A model generated the notes under the pieces. The model had not been told where the DNA came from and did no database searches. It was given only the letters and a program-made list of their open reading frames with translations. The position numbers and the translations under genes were made by a program. DNA of 64,000 bases from Ornithodoros turicata (lineage: Eukaryota; Arthropoda; Arachnida; Ixodida; Argasidae): positions 18,067,511-18,131,510 of the forward strand of contig NC_088210.1 in assembly GCF_037126465.1 (NCBI RefSeq). Reading direction: 5' to 3'. This document shows, one piece after another, positions 32,802-42,744 of this stretch (position 1 is the first letter of the stretch; every line of letters starts with the position of its first letter).

Positions 32802-32880
32802 CGTGTTAGCTTAGCTCAATTGGTAGAGCCCTGGGCCGGCAATCCAGAAGATGTGGGTTGGAGTCCTACAGCTGGGTAAC
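32802..32880 (+). mobile_element. tRNA-like SINE fragment
   Basis: The segment has TAGCTCAATTGGTAGAGC, a good A-box and D-arm, and GTGGGTTGGAGTCCTAC, a B-box with one change. The putative anticodon stem (CTGG/CCAG) holds a nine-base loop and the acceptor ends pair poorly. The phrase AGTCCTACAGCTGGCTAACC followed by TTTTCAGTGACTTTCAT also occurs at 32527-32567 and marks it as a repeat family, not a tRNA gene. Confidence 0.65.
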
Positions 32881-33272
32881 CTTTTCAGTGACTTTCATCT
32901 TTCAACGGGCCACTGTTCCACCTGCGGTGTCGTGGCGACCGTCCAGCACATTCTTATGGAATGTTCACTCTACTGCCCGCAAAGGCGGACATTGTGTGGT
33001 GAGCTTGCCCGTATCAGCAAGAGGCCGCTCACCTTATCTCCACTCATTGGGCCCTATGAAGATCCTGGGCTCCATCGTCGGGTTCTTCGCCGGTTCATGG
33101 ACTTCCTGTCGTCCACTGGATTGCTCCAGACGCTTTAGTTCTTTCTTGTGTTTTCATCCTTCCTTCATCATCTTCACATAATGTTGTACTTGCAATGGGG
33201 TAGGGTACCGCACCACCGCGGTGAAACACCCCATCTCATCGTCATCATTAATTGTTGTTGTTGTTGTTAGAT
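32881..33272 (+). pseudogene. LINE C-terminus with (TTG)n tail
   Basis: It encodes HCSTCGVVATVQHILMECSL, then RRTLCGELARISKRPLTLSP, LIGPYED and FMDFLSSTGLLQTL followed by TAG at 33136-33138. This is a clean example of the LINE C-terminal zinc-knuckle and LGPW-type motif. The 3' UTR carries GCAATGGGGTAGGGTACCGC and ends CATCATTAATTG with (TTG)n. It is 5' truncated; part of the preceding sequence (ACCTTTTCAGTGACTTTCAT) is shared with the SINE next to it. Confidence 0.82.
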
Positions 33273-33372
33273 GAATAAAGTACCAATTTGGGCCTGTTGG
33301 TCGCACATTATAAAATCGCTAAAGGGGTTGTAACATAGAGCACAAGGAAAATTTCACGGATTGTAAAGAAAG

Positions 33373-33497
33373 TGCATAATGTAAAAACCCCGAGACTAGG
33401 GAACACGAAGGGACAGACACAACACGAAGTCTAATTGAGACTTCGTGTTGTGTCTGTCCCTTCGTGTTCCCTAGTCTCGGGGTTTTTACATTATGCA
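33373..33497. repeat. Perfect palindrome, 60 bp arms
   Basis: The arms 33373-33432 and 33438-33497 are exactly complementary, separated by AATTG. The outer ends read TGCATAATGTAAAAACCCCG. The right arm continues directly into the Penelope remnant, so the structure may be an inverted terminal duplication of that element. Confidence 0.97.
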
Positions 33498-33539
33498 TCA
33501 TCTTCACCAGCTCGCTTGCTTCCTAGCCATTTTTTCATT

Positions 33540-33920
33540 GTAAAGAAAGTGTTGCGTATAAAATTCTTCTGACCCGTGTGAAAAAGTATACATTGGGCAG
33601 GCTGCCAGATGTGTCAACACAAGACTGCGTGAGCAACAACAACAACAACAACAATAAATGAAGAGGTGATGATGCGTGAGCACAAGAATACAAAAAAAAA
33701 ATGCAGAAAACAGTTATTTAGTAAAACATTTAAAGACACGTAATAATTGTGCAGCCATGTATCAGAAAACTCAGATTTTAAGGAAATGTAGGGGTAGGGG
33801 AGCGTTACTGCTTGAGGAAGCGAGGCAGATTAGGTTGTTCGATGATAATTCTGTATGTTCATGTTCAGTATTTTACTCTGATAAGATGCATGCATTTCTC
33901 GAAAACACGAGCTAAACGCG
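33540..33920 (+). pseudogene. Penelope-like element remnant, GIY-YIG endonuclease part
   Basis: The sequence resembles the C-terminal GIY-YIG endonuclease of Penelope-like retroelements. It reads CEKVYIGQAARCVNTRLRE, is interrupted by a short LINE-tail insertion, and resumes HKNT. It then continues LVKHLKTRNNCAAMYQKTQIL and GALLLEEARQIRLFDDNS, which fits the family pattern in which an acidic residue and IRKLGD follow the helix region. Stop codons near the start and the insertion make it inactive. No reverse transcriptase part was seen upstream. Confidence 0.75.
33635..33672 (-). mobile_element. 38 bp LINE 3'-end micro-insertion in Penelope remnant
   Basis: TGCGTGAGC is duplicated at 33626-33634 and 33673-33681. 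On the minus strand the insert is ATCACCTCTTCATTTATTG followed by (TTG)n. It is only the extreme 3' end of the (TTG)n LINE family. Confidence 0.88.
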
Positions 33921-34469
33921 TGCGTTTGAGTGGAGCGACATGGCTCTGTTGACTAAGGTGATGGATTATTAAACACTTGTTGAAAATGCAGTGCGTCCGT
34001 CCTGTTTCGTTCTTAGTGTTTTTAGCCCTGGTTTTAGGGATTTTATCTTGTCTAGGTTGTCTGGTCTGTGCTAGGTTCTGTATGGTGTGAGTATAGAGAT
34101 AAAAATAACCAAACAGACGGAGGCGGGTTACGCTTGGAGCATTGTCCGATAATAGGAGCGGCACAGAGCGAAAAAGGGATAACGCGCTTATTGCATCGGG
34201 AGGCTGGTGTGCCGTTATACAGTGCTTATCAGTCACGCCCTTACTGTGCTTCACAGTATACACATGGAGTCAGCATCCAAAATGACAGCTGTGTGCGCTT
34301 TCGCACATTCTGGGCGCTAAACGTGTCATGGCCTGTTAAACGCGACCTGCTGCCGTGCAGTGGTTCCAACGACACGCGTGCACGCGAAGGAAAAAAAAGT
34401 AATTTTAGTCTTTTTGGGGATTGAATGCATGGCCACAAAAATTAATCCCTTCCGGGAGTAAATGCATGC
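33921..34469. other. No recognised feature
   Basis: Unassigned sequence between the Penelope remnant and the MITE cluster. Confidence 0.55.
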
Positions 34470-34717
34470 ACTCTTAAAAATGAACTTCACCGCATAGCAC
34501 GCTACTAGCCAACCATCATCTCAAATGGTATCGTTATCTGCCCTGATTTGTCGAAAACGGGAGGTGTACGCCTTTTTTGTGACACTTATGCTGTTCATAA
34601 TTGTCACAAAAAGGAGTACGCCTCCCGTTTTCGACAAATCAGGGCAGATAACGATATCATTTGAGATTATAGTTGGCTAGGAGCGTGCTATGCGGTGAAG
34701 TTCATTTTTAAGAGTGT
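34470..34717. mobile_element. MITE family A, full copy
   Basis: About 248 bp, palindromic over nearly the whole length, from ACTCTTAAAAATGAACTTC to TTTTTAAGAGTGT. The inner arms carry GGAGG(T/C)GTACGCC and the short centre reads ATGCTGTTCATAATTG. The left flank is GC rather than TA, probably by mutation. Confidence 0.9.
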
Positions 34718-34845
34718 GGGACTAAAATGAATGTCACAGAGTTGTGACAATTATGTACTGCATAAGTGTCACAAAAAATACGTACGCCTCCCGATTTAAA
34801 CAAATTAGGGGCGAGAACAAAGTCACTCGGGATGATGTTTGGCTA

Positions 34846-35342
34846 CAACCTTAAAAATGAACTTCACCGCATAGCACGCTGCTAGCCAACCACACTTTCA
34901 AAACTGAACTTCCCCGCATAACACGTTCTGCGCCAACCATTGCCACGAATGACAGGGTTATCGCTTCTGATTCGAGGAGATAGGGAGGCGTACTCCATTT
35001 TGTGTCAATTATCATGTATCCAAATTGCACAAAAAGGTCTACGCCCTCCTCTCTCTTCGGATCAGAACCGATAACCCTATCATTCGTGGCAATGGCTGGC
35101 GCAGAGTGTGCTGTGCGGTGAAATTCAGTTTTTAGTGTGCATCATCTCGAATGATATCGTTATCTGCCCTGATTTGTTGGAAACGGGAGGCGTACAATTA
35201 TGCAATACAATTATGAACAGCATAAGTGTCACAAAAAAGGCGTACGCCTCCGGTTTTCAACAAATCAGGGCAGATAACGATATCATTCGAGATTATGGTT
35301 GGCTAGGAGCGTGCTATGCGGTGAAGTACATTTTTAAGAGTG
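34846..35342. mobile_element. MITE family A copy nested in A, itself split by B
   Basis: The left arm starts with a decayed terminus (CAACCTTAAAAATGAACTTC). The right part resumes at CATCATCTCGAATG near 35139 and ends AAGAGTG at 35342, followed by the TA at 35343-35344. The middle of the second half has a small internal deletion near 35193-35205. Confidence 0.85.
34893..35137. mobile_element. MITE family B copy nested in A
   Basis: B elements have ends of the type CACTCTAAAAACAGAACTTC and inner arms with ATTCGAGGAGAGAGGGAGGC. This 245 bp copy has decayed ends (CACTTTCAAAACTG; TTTTTAGTG) and a central AATTATCATG. No clear TA duplication is visible at the A/B junctions, so the exact ends are uncertain. 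Confidence 0.85.
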
Positions 35343-35639
35343 TAGGAGCGTGCTATGCGGTGAACTTCCGATTTTAAGAGTGATGGGCTTTGAAAGAAAT
35401 GGAGATTGCGTAAGATGTTCGGTTAATCTTTAGTCTTACTGGCTCAGTTCTAGTAGGGTCGTACGGACCGATTTGCAAATATGTGAAATTGTTGCAGCGA
35501 ATATGTGAATATAGTTGTCAAAATATGTGAAATAATTGCGTTATTAAATTATGCGTTATTAAATGCGTTATTCAATTAAAGAAATTCAATTGCTTTTAAT
35601 TCAAATCAAATGAAAATGTTTTTACAAGGTGGCAAATTC

Positions 35640-35735
35640 AGTTGCCACACAAATGCTGTTCACCCCGTATTTTTCCGTCGCCCCGTTTTTTTATAAAGTC
35701 CGAATGACACGTTTTTTGAAACACCCTGTATGTAG
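35640..35735. mobile_element. Possible DNA transposon end (CCCTGTATG type)
   Basis: GCTGTTCACCCCGTATTTTT and TTTGAAACACCCTGTATG look like one end of the same element class as at 11955. Nothing matching was seen on the other side. Confidence 0.35.
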
Positions 35736-36529
35736 GAAATGTGTTCTCGCCTTTCCTATATACAACAACTAATGCCAGACACAGTTCGCAGTGTGGGCTC
35801 ACAACTTTTCTTTCATTTGAAAACTCGGTTGGGTGATCGGTTGGTTCATTTGACGACCTTGCAAAGTGGGTTCTGCAGTTCTTTCTTCCGTTCGACACGC
35901 GTGACAGCAATATCAGTAGTCGGAGAGCAGGTATTTTTGTATCTTCAACGTATGCACTTTTGAAGTTGCGTAGCTGACTTCCATGTTCCTTTCTTTTTTC
36001 CTACGTGGTCTTACATGCCGATTAGATTCTTTTACGATAAGACAACGCATAATTGCTTTTCCCAGTCTTTGGCCTGCGCCCCATTCAAGCGTTAAATTCC
36101 CGCTTTTATTAGTCCATTGGAAAACGAAAATAATTGGTTGTGAATCACACATTCATGATCTTTTAACCGCGAAGATATCGAGAAGAATGGAAGAATCTGT
36201 GTCCTAAAATACTTCTTGGGCGGCACTTCTTCCTGGAAGTAAAGAATAAAAGAAAGGCATATCTGATGTTCCATGCACCAAGCCCATTAGGCAGTTTTAG
36301 CAGACCATTGGTGACGTCAACGTGAAGACATCGCAACTCTAACGGGACCAACCGCAGCGTTGTGTGACTCAAAATCTAATCAGCTGATTCGTTCATGCAG
36401 TTTTTCGAAAAGCACGTCATCAACCCATCACCTCATCATTTCATATCACATACCGACCATCAGCTCCCGTGACATGTAGTGGTTATAGGATGATCTCTTT
36501 CTACTGCCGAGACAAAACTACTTCCTGCA
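35736..36529. other. No recognised feature
   Basis: Short open frames without known domains. Confidence 0.55.
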
Positions 36530-37158
36530 CTCTACGACAAAAAAAAACAAAAAGTGCGAAAAGGTGGTAACTTCTACAGTTAGCACCTACACAATTATGA
36601 ACAGCATAAGTGTCACAAAAAGGCGTACGCCTCCCGTTTTCAACAAATCAGGGCAGATAACGATATCATTTGAGATGATGGTTGGCTAGGAGCGTGCTAT
36701 GCGGTGAAGTTCATTTTTAAGAGTGTAATCTCGAATGATATCGTTATTTTTCCTGGTTTGCTGAAAACGGGAGGCGTACGCCTTTTTTGTGACAATTATG
36801 AACAGCATAAGTGTCACAAAATAGGCTCCGCCCCACGTTTTCAACAAATCAGGGACGAGAACGTTGTCATTCGGAATGATGGTTGGCTAGGAGCGTGCTA
36901 TGTGGTGAAACTCATTTTTAAGAGTGTAGGTCAACGCAGCGTCCGATAAAGGGTGTAAACGGGAGGTAAAAGAAATTATCAGATATCCAAATTGCTACAA
37001 AAGGGCGTACGCCCTCCTCGCTCACTGAATCAGAAGCGGTAACCCCATCATTCGTAGGTAGCAGGTAGAACTTTGCAAGCTCTTAGGCACAACATATGCA
37101 ACAACTATTGCCTCCTAAAAGGTGTAACTGCTCCACCTTTTTTCTCTCTCTCTAAGAG
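36530..37158. mobile_element. MITE family C copy, interrupted by A elements
   Basis: The C element shows AAAAGGTGGTAACTTCTACAG on the left and CTCCTAAAAGGTGTAACTGC on the right, as in the copies at 45714-45990 and 46179-46770. It is interrupted at the TA 36587-36588 by A-family sequence (36589-36926). It retains the uninterrupted version of the site that carries a B element in the 46 kb copy (TA at 37066-37067). Confidence 0.85.
36589..36926. mobile_element. Two truncated MITE A copies in tandem, inside C
   Basis: The first is the right half of an A element (36589-36725), ending TTTTTAAGAGTG. The second begins without its first 45 or so bases at ATCTCGAATGATATCG (36729) and ends AAGAGTG at 36926. 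The outer TA flanks at 36587-36588 and 36927-36928 show that the composite went in, or was built, at one TA in C. Confidence 0.85.
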
Positions 37159-37375
37159 TGTGGGAGGTGAGGCGGGTTCGAATCCCCGCAACGGCTGTGC
37201 TGTCTCAGGTTTTCCCTGGGTTTTCCTGCAGACTTTCCAGGCAAATGTCGGCCCAAGTCGGCCAAGGACACATACTCCCCGCTGTCCTCTCTCCATCTGT
37301 CCACATCTGTACGCCGCTCATATAGCCATAGTTGCTTCGCGGCGCTTGCACGGTATTTAAAGAAAAAAACATACC
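37158..37375 (+). mobile_element. SINE1, 5'-truncated, at the end of a C MITE
   Basis: It starts GAGGCGGGTTCGAATCCCCG (B-box), continues CTGTGCTGTCTCAGGTTTTC and ends GTTGCTTCGCGGCGCTTGCA, TTTAAAGAAAAAAA. It begins exactly where the C MITE ends (AAGAGTGTGG). Confidence 0.85.
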
Positions 37376-37589
37376 GACCGGTGTGCCCTGCGAGAAGGGA
37401 GCCACAAATATTAGTGCGGCAAATTTCCCCATTCATCGCCACTTCGTGTATTTGTTGTTGTTCTTGTGTTGTTGCAAACTATTGGTGATCGCTTATGCAG
37501 TCGTGCAACGTTTCTCTGCCTCTATATAGTTTTTGACATTGTGTAACAATAGGAACCTGGAGTCTATTGAGTCAGTGTGGGAGTGTGTA

Positions 37590-38384
37590 GAGTCACTAAA
37601 TAATCCACGCTTCAGGTATCGACACTGAGGTAAAAGGGCATGGTGGGAGCCGCCATGTTGTTTCCGTTTGGCCTTCAACCCCACCTCTACTTCGGCAGTA
37701 GAAATAGATGAAGGCGAAGATGAAGTTCGGCAGTGGAAGAAGACAACACTTCTGGCGAATTCGGGTGGTCATTTCGTAGCAACTTTTTTTGCCAGATCCC
37801 GAGCAGTCATGTTCGCTTGGTCAAAATGAAGCAATCTCGCATGTTCGTGTGGCGCTTTCCGAGCGCTCGCAATTTCCCAGCTAGCACTTTTTTTTTGCCC
37901 GGTCTCAAAACGACCCAGCAGCGGATTGCTCAACTATATCCGGCGTCGTCACATCCGCACTGCAACGGTGGCGAGTGCCCTCATTGGCCCACACGTTGAA
38001 ATCACGTGGTTTAGCAGACGACACAACTCGAAGACAGGCGACCGCGATGCCCCTACCGTGATCCAAGTAACTAAAACCGCTAGATTCCTAGCACTCATGT
38101 TCGGGTGACAACGAGCACGTGATCCAGCTCGGGCTCCGACCTAGCAATTTCCGAGCGCTAGGCCATGTTGCCACTAGAGTCACTAAATAAGCTACGTAGC
38201 TTATTAGCTAAGTAGCTTATTTAGTGACTCTAGTTGCCACGAAATGACCACCCGAATTCGCCATTCGAAGAGCGCTCCATGGATGACGCTGGAGGTCAAA
38301 CGGAAACAACATGGCGGCTTTTCAACTCGCCATATATTGCCTCAGTGTCGATACTCTGAAGCGTAGCTTATTAAGTGACTCTAG
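37590..38384. mobile_element. Foldback M
   Basis: The left arm (37590-37785: AGAGTCACTAAATAA, CGCCATGTTGTTTCCGTTTG, GCGAATTCGGGTGGTCATTT) recurs inverted at 38215-38384. The centre is unique apart from a small hairpin at 38175-38237. The ends carry GAGTGACTT/AGAGTCACT words. Confidence 0.82.
38175..38237. repeat. Hairpin inside foldback M
   Basis: CTAGAGTCACTAAATAAGCT and its inverse (AGCTTATTTAGTGACTCTAG) are separated by about 20 bases that also pair partly. It brings the element's end motif into its interior. Confidence 0.85.
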
Positions 38385-40784
38385 GAGTGTGGAGTATAAA
38401 CGTGATGTTTTACAAATTCACGCCCACACTGTCTGCTGTAGCGTTCACTCTTTCTCTCATTTCCTCTCCTGTGTGTACTCTACGGAGCCTTCGACCTCAA
38501 GCTGCGTCTCGTCTCACTATAGCGAATCGATGACCCGGGCCATGCATATGGAACATCCACCTCCGCAAACTGGTGTTAATTTGTCTCTTCCGCACAGTGG
38601 GCTGATGTTTGTTCGGCAAAACGCAAGTGCACCGCGATTCATGTGCAGAGACGGACGGTGCCAGCGGAAACGCTAAACAAAAAGGCACCGAACGAATGGA
38701 AATGAAAAGTCGCGCAGGTGGCATACAACCTGAACGAGCGTGGGATGACACAGAAAACGTGTTGAAAGTTACGAGAACCTGTCATTAGAAGTGCGAAGAT
38801 AATGAATCAACGTTCATTCGCACGCGAAGCTAGTGGAAGCGAAAACGAAATGGGCACATTTTTGTGTTTTCTTGCGTATATTTGAAAGACTACATGGCCA
38901 TGGTGGCGACATCGAGTTTCAGTTTCAAACCCCAGCGAAGACGGAGATTTTCGATACTCGTTGACGATGGCGACGACGAAGAAGAAGAAATTAATGATGA
39001 TGATGATGATGATGATAATATAGGAAAGAAAAAAAAATGGTGGTGGTGATGAAATTGCTTGTCGTAAAGAATGAGGATGTTGGTGATAATGGGTGCGTTA
39101 AGTATAGGCACCCCAGGAGTGTGAGACCCCGAGCCGCTTTTTATAACCGGTATCGTGCTTTTTTATTAGTGTACGACTTCTACACGGATATCGGCGGTTA
39201 TTCGTGGACAATGCAGTTGTTTGATGTATAGACACATTCACGTCATGCAGTCATATTCGCAGTGAATAGCTCCTGCGTCTGTTACCAGTTCCAATCTTTT
39301 CCATTCCATTTGCTGTTACAAAGGAAAGTCTTCACAACAGCCCTCATCTACTCCAACGTTGCTTGCTATATAGGTTCAAACTAAGCCAACGTGTCATCCA
39401 TCTGTGCACTGCATGAGCAGACAACAGGAAGTGGCGCCAGCGAGCGAGCAGTGAATAGCACTCCAAACTGCATCCCTGCACCGCAAGTTGCAAGTAGCAT
39501 TGCAACACTGCACCGAACAAGTTGAGTTTGAGTTTGAATATATATATATACAAGGTATATAAAAAAGGGAAGAAATTTAATTCGTCACCCGACGACTTCT
39601 GCTATACTCCCGCATACAATGGATGAACAAACCCAACAGAAAGGAAAAAGAAAAATAAAAAGGTGAAAAGAGAAAAAGAGAAAAACATAACCCTTCCCGG
39701 TCACCGAACCGTATACGAGCACAAGTCATTCACACATTTCCCATTCTGTTTCCTCACTCTCTCTAACACATTCAGACACGAGGCTGACGGCAAATTGAGG
39801 CAAGGAAACACATCGAGCCGAGACCAGACCTAGTACCACACATAGAGCCTAGTACCAGAAATGTTTTCTTTTTTTTTTCTCCTGATGGAGATTATGGTTA
39901 GTTTGAAGGGTATAATCTGCACAATTGTCATTTGGGAATTAAAACGCGCATGCACATCCAGCACCCACGCGCATCTTTGCAACATCCTGGTATAGGAGAA
40001 GTTCCGCAGAAAACGCACTCTGGCGAAAACTGTCACGCAAACGCCGTAATGCACAACACTCACGTGTTATCTGGGAACCGGAGATGCATTTGCGTGGGCG
40101 GAGGAAAGACGGGCCAAGTATTAAACAGTCATTACGACTCTCGTGCCGCGGTCTAGAAAACAATTAACGACCTCGGGGGACCGAGGAAAATGCTTACGTT
40201 GTCCGCAAGACGAATCCCAAGACGTGGTGATTTATGGTAACGAACAGGTCATGCGAAACTGCATGCGGACGCAGAAAATTCTCAAGTTCATCAAGGATGA
40301 GCAACGGCTGTATGTGGTTGCGACAAGGAATTATTTTCCGCCTCCATGCTGATGGAATTGAGCGTAAGGTTGTCATTAAATTTCCAACTCGGAGCCGCGT
40401 TCCCCTAGAGAGCTATACGACTTGTTCTATCGATGTCCGGAATCTCTTATGCTGGGATTGGGTTACACGCCACTATGCGTAATGCGTGTGCTAATACTTG
40501 TTGTAATGGAAGATACTTCGTGCTGAACAGGACTGCAGATTTGGGCGCGGTATAATCACTGGGATGGGAAACAACCCGTGTGACCGCCACAGGGATGGGG
40601 CAGAATGGCACGGACTTTGCCTTGCGGAGATAGATAGTATATTGCGCGGTATTTATTTGGCGTGTGTACATCACTACGGGTTCAGATTTGGCTGTTGACT
40701 TGGCTCGAAAGCTTTGTAAGGGAAACGATTTAGTTTTCAGACCGAAGGAAATGGAAGGTTTCTGCAGAACGTTAACAACAACAA
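38385..40784. other. No recognised gene
   Basis: Contains the (GAT)n stretch. Several open frames of 60-80 codons show nothing familiar. Confidence 0.55.
38990..39052. repeat. (GAT)n with poly(A) and (GGT)n
   Basis: GATGATGATGATGATGATAA followed by an A-rich run and GGTGGTGGTGATG. Confidence 0.8.
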
Positions 40785-40850
40785 TTAGTTTATTTGAATA
40801 ATGATGTCTGGGGAGTTTCATCGCGAGGGGCGATACTCTCCCCCATTTTT
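40785..40850 (-). mobile_element. LINE 3' tail fragment
   Basis: GGGGAGTTTCATCGCGAGGG and GCGATACTCTCCCCCAT match the 3' end at 6362-6405 in the same orientation. Only the tail is present. Confidence 0.7.
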
Positions 40851-41097
40851 GATGAACGTTTTTGGTAAATAATCTCTGTAATCTTCATTTTAGCTGCTTC
40901 CTAAAAGGTGTCATTGTTCTTGGAAAGTCATTATAATCATATAAAGCTATCTCTTCTGCATTGATTTTCTTCCTGGACGTCTCTAAATGGTCATTTATGG
41001 CATAGAGACTGATCATCCACGGTTATTAGTGAGTTTTTCGTTCTCTCCCTTGATTTGATGTAAACGGGGCGTACGCGATTTTTGTGGCAAAAAATAT

Positions 41098-41263
41098 AGA
41101 GAGCTTTAGTACGTCGTACGCCATCGCCTTTGCGTACGTAAGGGATAGCGTTGGTGGTTCTGCGCACGCTAGCACAGAGGGAGCTTCGCGCAGTGCGCAG
41201 AACCACCAACGCTATCCCATACGTACGCAAAGGCTATAACGTACGATGCACTAAACCTCTCTT
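41098..41263. mobile_element. Foldback element D inside an A-like MITE
   Basis: An inverted repeat with arms of about 65-70 bp (AGCGTTGGTGGTTCTGCGCA and its complement) around a short centre with CTAGCACAGAGGGAG. A related fragment is at 43195-43278 (GCAACGCTATC, GCGATAGCGTACGATCCACT). It has no coding capacity. Confidence 0.8.
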
Positions 41264-41356
41264 ATGAAGTTCATAATTGCACCAAAAATAGCGTACGCCC
41301 CCCGTTTTCATGAAATCAAGGCCGAGAACGTTGTCTTTTGGGATTATGGTTGGCTA

Positions 41357-41603
41357 CACTCTTAAAAATGAACTTCACCGCATAGCACGCTCCTAGCCAA
41401 CCATCATCTCGAATGATGTCGTCATATGCCCTGATTTGCTGAAAACGGGAGGCGTACGCCTTTTGTGACACTAGTGCTGTTCATAATTGTCACAAAAAAG
41501 GCGTACGCCTCCCGTTTTCAACAAATCAGGGCAGATAACGATATCATTCGAGATGATGGTTGGCTTAGAGCGTGCTATGCGGTGAAGTACATTTTTAAGC
41601 GTG
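41357..41603. mobile_element. MITE family A, full copy nested in an A-like element
   Basis: 247 bp from CACTCTTAAAAATGAACTTC to CATTTTTAAGCGTG, with TA at 41355-41356 and 41604-41605. The palindrome is nearly intact. Confidence 0.95.
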
Positions 41604-41643
41604 TAGTAGCGTGCTATGCGGTGAAGCTATGTTTTTTAGAGTA

Positions 41644-41891
41644 CACTCTAGAAACAGAACTTCACCGCATAGCAAGTAGTGCGCCAATCATTGCTGCGAA
41701 CGATAGGGTTATCGCTTTTGATTCGAGGAGAGAGGGAGGCGTGCGCCTTTTTGTGGCAATTACCATATACCCAAATTGCCACAAAAAGGCGTACGCCCCG
41801 TTCTCTCCTCGAATCGGAAGCGATAACCCTATCATTCTTGGCAATGGTTGGCGCACAGCGTGTTATGCGGTGAAGCTCTGTTTTTAGAGTG
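41644..41891. mobile_element. MITE family B, full copy
   Basis: 248 bp from CACTCTAGAAACAGAACTTC to CTGTTTTTAGAGTG, flanked by TA at 41642-41643 and 41892-41893. It sits at the very end of the A-like host element, whose last bases (TTTTTTAGAG) it interrupts. Confidence 0.93.
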
Positions 41892-41939
41892 TACGAAAAC
41901 GATACGATAAGAAAGACTACCAAATGAAAGATCGGCAAC

Positions 41940-42538
41940 GTGATATCAGACACATCAAAGGAACAAGGCGACTGGCTTATCGTATTTTCGGAACGGTTGT
42001 CGCGAACGCCTTCCGATTTTCCAGCGGAACCCTCCAATACCCTCCCTGTACCCCATATGCGTGCGCCGGCAAGCAGCCATAACCAGACCCAGTGTACACA
42101 CTCTCGAGGATCAGATACAGAAAAGGAAATTCCGAGAGCCGCTATGCAGTTATACGACCATCTGGTTGGCCAGCATGAATGCGCAGAGGGCTGTCTTCTA
42201 AGTGGAGAGCCAACAGGCTTATCTCGGCGTTGCATCGTGAACGTCTTACTGAATTTATCCGGCCAGCAAACTCAACGAGCTCCCTTGTGCGTATAAAGGC
42301 GGAGGAGGGCTATAAACGGCGCCTCGCCTCCCAACGGGGCTCGGATTCTCGGGCCGCGGCGGAGATTTCGCGGCTCCAGGCAGCGCGACGTATCGCTCGC
42401 CATCACGGGAGCAAATCGCTTTTGCACCAGGCGCCTCTTGAAAAGCCGCCCTTCATCTGTTTGTGGCATGGTACACATGGAGAGGGAGGAACGGGATACG
42501 AAATGGTGTTGGCGAGGAAGAACGTTTTCGGAAGCTAA
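41940..42538 (+). other. Uncharacterised overlapping open frames
   Basis: Two overlapping + frames (118 and 119 codons) cover this GC-richer stretch. One has RIKAEEGYKRRLASQRGS and AAAEISRLQAARRIARHH, a charged possibly helical segment. No family is recognised. A decayed gene or element reading frame with a frameshift is possible. Confidence 0.2.
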
Positions 42539-42744
42539 TCAATCAGTGTTGTCCGTATATTCAGTTTGTATTTGCAACGTTCAGCGTGTAAGAGGGGTAT
42601 TTTTTGCAAATAAACACAATTTTTTTTAAGCAGTGGGCTCAGCTGAGAGGCGTGGCAATAGTGCTGAAAATGGTGGTGGTGGTGATGGCGAAAGGGATGG
42701 TGTTTGCAAAACGCCCATCTGACTGGCCACTCATGACTGATTTT

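Larger units (their letters stand above)
34737..35382. mobile_element. MITE family A copy, host of a second A copy and of a B copy
   Basis: The outer A element runs 34737-34845 and resumes at 35343-35382 (GGAGCGTGCTATGCGGTGAA). At its internal TA (34844-34845) a second, degenerate A element (34846-35342) has been inserted, and that one contains a B element (34893-35137). This is a three-level nest. Its left end is truncated. Confidence 0.85.
41005..41641. mobile_element. MITE A-like host element with two insertions
   Basis: A diverged A element whose left arm is ATGTAAACGGGGCGTACGCG and right arm GCGTACGCCCCCCGTTTTC. A foldback (D) occupies its centre at about 41098-41263. At its internal TA (41355-41356, in GGTTGGCTA) a complete A element has been inserted. 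The host resumes at GTAGCGTGCTATGCGGTGAA (41606). Confidence 0.8.

Noticed and set aside
32802..32880. A functional tRNA gene
   Set aside because: The anticodon loop and acceptor stem are poor, and the 3' part recurs as a dispersed repeat at 32527, so it is a SINE.
34470..37370. A CRISPR-like array, because of repeated 20-40 bp blocks
   Set aside because: The blocks are arms of palindromic MITEs with TA flanks, not equal repeats with spacers.
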